DNA of 9,964 nucleotides, from NCBI GenBank assembly GCA_945860335.1, contig CAMAQW010000061.1:1-9964 (forward strand), in the 5' to 3' direction. Position 1 is the first letter of the stretch. Each line of letters opens with the position of its first letter. Below are positions 7,301-9,964 of this stretch, piece after piece. The translations under genes were made by a program, and so were the position numbers. Source of the DNA: Sediminibacterium ginsengisoli. Its GTDB lineage: Bacteria; Bacteroidota; Bacteroidia; Chitinophagales; Chitinophagaceae. The notes below the pieces were generated by a model, which worked only from the letters and a program-made list of their open reading frames with translations, made no database searches and was not told where the DNA came from.

Positions 7301-8050
7301 ATGCAAATTATTCCATTATCTGAAGGCAGTTTCACTATTGACAAATCGAAAGTATTTGTTCCTTTTAATACACAAACAGAAGCCCTACAAAGTAGACCTG
7401 TGGGAAGTTTACTCGTAGAAATTCAGCCTTTTGTTGTGGTTACTAAAAAAGATATTATTTTAATTGATACGGGCCTTGGCTACACAAATAAAGATGGTCA
7501 ATTACAGTTGCACGAAAATTTAGAAAAAGCGGGTATCAAGCCGGCTGCCGTTACTAAAGTACTAATGAGTCATTTACATAAAGACCATGCTGGTGGAACC
7601 ACATTTAGTAATATAGACAACACTGCCCGTTACATCAGTTTTCCTTACGCAACTTATTACATTCAAAAACGTGAATTTGAATATGCCACAGGCATAGGCT
7701 CGGCCTCTTATATACCTGAAGATATTTTACCGCTTGCGGAATTTAGCAAAGTAGTATGGCTAGATGGTGACGAAGGAGAAATTGATGGCGGAATTAAATA
7801 CCAAGTGACGGGAGCCCACTCAAAGTTTCATCAGGTGTTTTGGATTACCGAAGACAATGAAACCGTATTTTTTGGCGGAGACGACGCCCCTCAACTACAA
7901 CAAATGAAAAGCAAATTTGTAGCCAAGTACGATTATGATGGGAAAAAATGTATGGAACTCAGACAAGCATGGCTAGAAAAAGCAAAACAAGAAGGATGGA
8001 CCTTCTTGTTTTACCATGATATAAAAATGCCTATTTGGAAAAGTGTTTAA
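7301..8050 (+). CDS. Metallo-beta-lactamase-fold hydrolase
   Basis: Probable cytoplasmic zinc-dependent hydrolase of the metallo-beta-lactamase superfamily, 249 residues, with no signal peptide. The metal-binding signature HxHxDH is complete (H91, H93, D95, H96). Further ligand candidates are H173 (GAHS), D194 or D195 (GGDD) and H239 (FYHD), and an IDTG motif precedes them. The layout resembles the quorum-quenching lactonase/RNase Z-like branch more than true beta-lactamases, but the substrate cannot be told from sequence. It starts at ATG 7301, 15 bases after rodA, so it is probably co-transcribed with the shape genes, although nothing shows a role in wall synthesis. Its 3' end contains a perfect 12-bp inverted repeat (7984-8012), and its stop overlaps the stop of the convergent gene by four bases. 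Confidence 0.88.
   Translation: MQIIPLSEGSFTIDKSKVFVPFNTQTEALQSRPVGSLLVEIQPFVVVTKKDIILIDTGLGYTNKDGQLQLHENLEKAGIKPAAVTKVLMSHLHKDHAGGTTFSNIDNTARYISFPYATYYIQKREFEYATGIGSASYIPEDILPLAEFSKVVWLDGDEGEIDGGIKYQVTGAHSKFHQVFWITEDNETVFFGGDDAPQLQQMKSKFVAKYDYDGKKCMELRQAWLEKAKQEGWTFLFYHDIKMPIWKSV
7984..8012 (-). terminator. Intrinsic terminator of the minus-strand sigma operon, inside the MBL gene
   Basis: AAAACAAGAAGG (7984-7995) and its exact reverse complement CCTTCTTGTTTT (8001-8012) form a perfect 12-bp stem with a 5-base loop. On the minus strand the stem ends in TTGTTTT and continues as GCTTTTTCT, a T-rich tail. The hairpin begins about 35 bases after the minus-strand stop codon at 8047. This is the expected place and form for the terminator of the sigma/anti-sigma/secreted-protein operon. 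It is also coding DNA for residues near the end of the plus-strand hydrolase. In the plus direction the tail is short (TTTT then ACC), so function there is less likely. Confidence 0.7.
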
Positions 8051-8532
8051 ACAGCAGGTGCTTCTTGACCTGGAGGAGGCGGTGGCGGTCCTCCATTTCC
8101 TTTCTTTTTTGACCCCGGCTTTCCGCCTTTTCTATTTTGCAGTTCATCCTTAATCATACCCAAAAGAGCACGATCTGCAGTAAGTGCTTTATTGGCACGC
8201 TCGTCTGATCCTAATACTTTTTTGAACTCGTTCTTGTACTTTTTTCTGATGTTTAAAGCTGCTTCTTCAAAAGCCAATACATCTTCTTTTTTTTCCTGAC
8301 GCGCTTTTTTTAATTCTTCAGTGCAAGCATTGTAAGCTGGCCAAAATTTTTGCGCCTCGTCAACATTTAAATTTAAATGCTTGGTCATAAAAGCAACTTT
8401 TAATGCTTCAACATTTTCTCTACTAGGCCTTGGACCTTTACCGCGAGGGCCCATAGATCTTTGTGGTGGTTGCGCAGTAACTATGGCAACAACAAACATG
8501 GAAAGTAAAAAACTAAAAATGATTTTTTTCAT
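8047..8532 (-). CDS. Small secreted helical protein, possible sensor partner of ECF sigma operon
   Basis: A 161-residue exported protein of unproven function. A Sec signal peptide is clear (lysines, then a hydrophobic core, likely cut after ATA-type 'VTA' at residue 20). The mature part starts with a basic Pro/Gly/Arg segment. A charged helical region follows (about residues 40-135) with the pattern LNLNVDEAQKFWPAYN, then ALNIRKKYKNEFKKVLG. This resembles small Bacteroidota proteins often labelled 'sensor of ECF-type sigma factor' and is loosely reminiscent of Spy/CpxP-type periplasmic helical proteins. The tail is low complexity: lysine/glycine-rich, then six consecutive prolines, then GQEAPAV. 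It is the third gene of the minus-strand operon, 10 bases after the probable anti-sigma gene, so a periplasmic sensing or chaperone role is a reasonable inference. The poly-proline run would be expected to need EF-P for translation. Confidence 0.75.
   Translation of the reverse strand: MKKIIFSFLLSMFVVAIVTAQPPQRSMGPRGKGPRPSRENVEALKVAFMTKHLNLNVDEAQKFWPAYNACTEELKKARQEKKEDVLAFEEAALNIRKKYKNEFKKVLGSDERANKALTADRALLGMIKDELQNRKGGKPGSKKKGNGGPPPPPPGQEAPAV
8071..8110 (+). terminator. Possible plus-strand terminator inside the opposing gene
   Basis: TGGAGGA (8071-8077) and TCCTCCA (8089-8095) form a 7-bp stem with an 11-base G-rich loop, followed by a T-rich stretch at 8096-8110 that ends in TTTTTT. It lies 21 bases after the stop of the hydrolase gene and could end transcription of the rodA-side operon. 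On the opposite strand the same bases encode the Gly-Pro-rich tail of the secreted protein. The C residues in the T tract and the long loop weaken the call. It could be a by-product of repetitive proline codons. Confidence 0.45.
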
Positions 8533-8542
8533 AACTGATAAT

Positions 8543-9052
8543 TTAATTGCTTGATTGAATGTATTCTAGGAGTTCTTGATCTGATACATCTGGTGTTATA
8601 ATTAATTTTTCATGCACATCCAGATATGCAGTTAATGTAGAATCACTAATGGTTTCGATTATTTGTTGGTGATCTGCACCAATATACGCGCCATAATCAA
8701 CGGTTTGTTTTTGGCTTGTATACATAAAATTGACAAGTACCATAGCACCAATAAGTGCCGCTGCTATGGCTAATTTAGGCCAAGTAAACAATTGTACAGT
8801 TGCGGTTACAGGCTGCACCTTTTCTTGTGCAACTGGTATTTGATAGCCCGTTTGCTTAGGTATCGTATTTAATAGAGGCGCAACGAGTTCAAGCTCTTCA
8901 TAAACAGATTCCGTTTCTATTTTTGCACGCACAATACTAAGCAGCGATTCAAAATAATGAGCCGGAACTACATAAGGCATTTGGGATTGAATCGTCGTCC
9001 AAAATGGGCTTAATGCCTTTAGTTCTTCGTGTATGGTTTTATTTTGATGCAT
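8543..9052 (-). CDS. Probable one-pass membrane anti-sigma factor
   Basis: 169 residues with a soluble N-terminal part, one membrane helix (about 93-111, PKLAIAAALIGAMVLVNFM) and a C-terminal part presumably in the periplasm. The N-terminal half carries two related segments (10-30 and 53-73) of the form ELxx(L/V)(S/A)P..xTIx.Qx.Yx(V/I)P. The first continues into AHYFESL, the motif common in Bacteroidota membrane proteins encoded next to ECF sigma genes. No zinc-type HxxxCxxC anti-sigma motif is present. The assignment rests on topology, this motif and the position 34 bases downstream of the sigma gene. The C-terminal end (YLDVHEKLI...DQELLEYIQ) is helical and resembles the ends of related Bacteroidota proteins. 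Direct sigma binding is inferred, not seen. Confidence 0.7.
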   Translation of the reverse strand: MHQNKTIHEELKALSPFWTTIQSQMPYVVPAHYFESLLSIVRAKIETESVYEELELVAPLLNTIPKQTGYQIPVAQEKVQPVTATVQLFTWPKLAIAAALIGAMVLVNFMYTSQKQTVDYGAYIGADHQQIIETISDSTLTAYLDVHEKLIITPDVSDQELLEYIQSSN

Positions 9053-9086
9053 GGCTGTTTAATAGACGTTCGCTTACCCTATTGGT

Positions 9087-9638
9087 TTAATAACTTTTAA
9101 TAAATTCTTCAATTTTTTTTGCAGCATGATGGTAACTCGCTTTTAGCGCACCTTCAGAAGTATCTAATAACTCACTCATTTGATGGTACGGCATTTCGTC
9201 ATAATAACGTAAATTAAAAACGAGCTGCTGTTTTTCAGGTAAAGATTTGATAGCGAGCTGTAAGCGCCATATCAATTGATTTTCATCAAAATGAGCATCT
9301 GCTTTTACCTTATCTCCAAAAGTATCTGAATCCTGATCCAATGATACAATCGCCCTCTTTTTTTCTTTTTCGATAAAAGTGAGCGTTTCATTGGTAGCAA
9401 TTCGGTACATCCAAGTATACAATTTACTGTCTTCTCTAAAATTTTGAAGTCCGTTCCACACTTTTACAAGTACCATTTGTAATACATCATTGGTGTCTTC
9501 ATGACTTACCAGCATACGTCTAATATGCCAGTAGAGTTTTTCCTGGTACTTTTTCACAATGCCATTGTACCCTTTTTCTTTGGTGGCATGGTTGTGAAAT
9601 GCAGCTAGTAAACTGGTATCATCTAGATGTAAGTCCAT
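9087..9638 (-). CDS. ECF-type RNA polymerase sigma factor (sigma-70 family)
   Basis: Alternative sigma factor that directs RNA polymerase to a specific regulon. At 183 residues it has the usual ECF size. Region 2 spans about residues 24-95, with IVKKYQEKLYWHIRRMLV, the core-binding DVLQMVLVKVW (51-61) and the -10-recognition stretch YTWMYRIATNETLTFIEK. A linker of about 28 residues follows. Region 4 spans about 123-177, with LPEKQQLVFNLRYYDEMPYH and a helix-turn-helix (SELLDTSEGALKASYHHAAKKI) for -35 recognition. The class is the generic RpoE/SigW-like type. It is first in an operon with a probable anti-sigma gene and a secreted protein, which suggests control by an envelope signal. ATG at 9638 is the only sensible start, with DDTSLLAAF the usual N-terminal style. 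Confidence 0.94.
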   Translation of the reverse strand: MDLHLDDTSLLAAFHNHATKEKGYNGIVKKYQEKLYWHIRRMLVSHEDTNDVLQMVLVKVWNGLQNFREDSKLYTWMYRIATNETLTFIEKEKKRAIVSLDQDSDTFGDKVKADAHFDENQLIWRLQLAIKSLPEKQQLVFNLRYYDEMPYHQMSELLDTSEGALKASYHHAAKKIEEFIKSY

Positions 9639-9642
9639 AGGC

Positions 9643-9668
9643 TAAAGGTAATTACTTGGACTGCCAAG
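9643..9668 (-). promoter_or_regulatory. Upstream region of the sigma operon with a short palindrome
   Basis: The 58-base gap before the sigma gene contains the palindrome CTTGG-actg-CCAAG (9655-9668) and, closer to the start, TACCTTTA on the minus strand (9643-9650), seven of eight bases... matching the form TAnnTTTG except the last base. The distance from that box to the ATG would make the mRNA nearly leaderless, and no -33 element sits at the right distance. An operator or an ECF-type promoter for self-regulation is possible but not demonstrated. Confidence 0.25.
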
Positions 9669-9696
9669 GTTGAAATTAGTTTAATGCTTCTTAAAA

Positions 9697-9964
9697 TTAA
9701 GCGTCTTTCCAGCGCCACAAATGAAGACAGGCATAGGTTTTAAAAGGGCTCCAGGCTTCGGCTATAGCCAACATATTTGCTTTTAATTCCTTTTTATTAG
9801 AGGGGTCTAAGTTATAGCACTTAGTCATAGCCTGCTGTATGCCCAAATCGTCTACAGCAAAAACATCTTCCCGACCCAGCGAAAACATGAGCAGCATTTC
9901 TACGGTCCATTTACCAACGCCTTTTATTTGAGTAAGCAGTTCAATAATTGCTTCGTTGGAAAGC
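9697..9964 (-). CDS. DNA-3-methyladenine glycosylase, C-terminal part (cut by window end)
   Basis: Base-excision repair enzyme that removes alkylated purines. Only the last 88 codons are in the window, and the start lies beyond 9964. The visible part contains the helix-hairpin-helix and Gly/Pro-Asp motif: LLTQIKGVGKWTVEMLLMF, followed by VFAVDDLGIQQAM. By comparison with AlkA, the second aspartate of the DD pair (codon 9847-9849) is the likely catalytic residue. The IKGVGKWTVEM..F..GR.D...VDDLG pattern resembles the AlkA/Mag1-type family more than MutY or endonuclease III, and no iron-sulfur cysteine cluster follows. The C-terminus (SPFKTYACLHLWRWKDA) is typical of the family. Its stop is 58 bases upstream of the sigma gene on the same strand. 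A functional connection is not evident. Confidence 0.88.
   Translation of the reverse strand, partial: LSNEAIIELLTQIKGVGKWTVEMLLMFSLGREDVFAVDDLGIQQAMTKCYNLDPSNKKELKANMLAIAEAWSPFKTYACLHLWRWKDA

Noticed and set aside
8072..8110. G-rich loop (GGCGGTGGCGG) as a G-quadruplex
   Set aside because: The G runs are only two long and are explained by the proline and glycine codons of the opposing gene.

Overview
The window comes from a Bacteroidota chromosome, probably within or near the order Chitinophagales. The evidence is an AT-rich composition, weak ribosome-binding sites, upstream elements resembling the Bacteroidota -33/-7 promoter (TTTG / TAnnTTTG), and protein styles typical of the phylum. These include an anti-sigma factor with the 'PY.VP..YFE.L' motif and a RodA ending 'QTRGKYVPEQ.TDFIF'. 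The lineage below phylum is inferred from remembered family resemblance, not from a search.

Layout. Positions 91-1380 (+) hold purD, a de novo purine synthesis gene. From 1474 to 7285 (+) runs the complete rod-shape (elongasome) cluster in the order mreB, mreC, mreD, mrdA (PBP2), rodA. It appears to have one promoter before mreB and a second possible promoter before mrdA. A metallo-beta-lactamase-fold hydrolase of unknown substrate follows rodA after 15 bases (7301-8050, +). A minus-strand cluster converges on it: an ECF sigma factor (9638-9087), a one-pass membrane protein that is probably its anti-sigma factor (9052-8543), and a small secreted helical protein with a proline-rich tail (8532-8047). 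The window ends inside a second minus-strand gene, a DNA-3-methyladenine glycosylase cut by the edge (9697 to beyond 9964).

How the genes work together. MreB filaments at the membrane connect through MreC and MreD to the RodA glycan polymerase and the PBP2 transpeptidase, which together build the lateral cell wall. The sigma/anti-sigma/secreted-protein trio looks like an envelope-sensing regulatory unit, but its signal and targets cannot be read from the DNA.

The most unusual structure is the convergent junction near 8050. The two terminal genes overlap by four bases at their stop codons. Each transcription unit appears to have its terminator hairpin inside the coding sequence of the opposing gene: a perfect 12-bp inverted repeat at 7984-8012 and a 7-bp hairpin plus T-rich tract at 8071-8110. 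Apart from this and a few protein oddities (an enlarged loop in RodA, an internal repeat in the anti-sigma protein), the region is ordinary housekeeping DNA. I found no mobile element, CRISPR array, tRNA, rRNA or clearly new system. No stretch over 300 bases lacks a gene.
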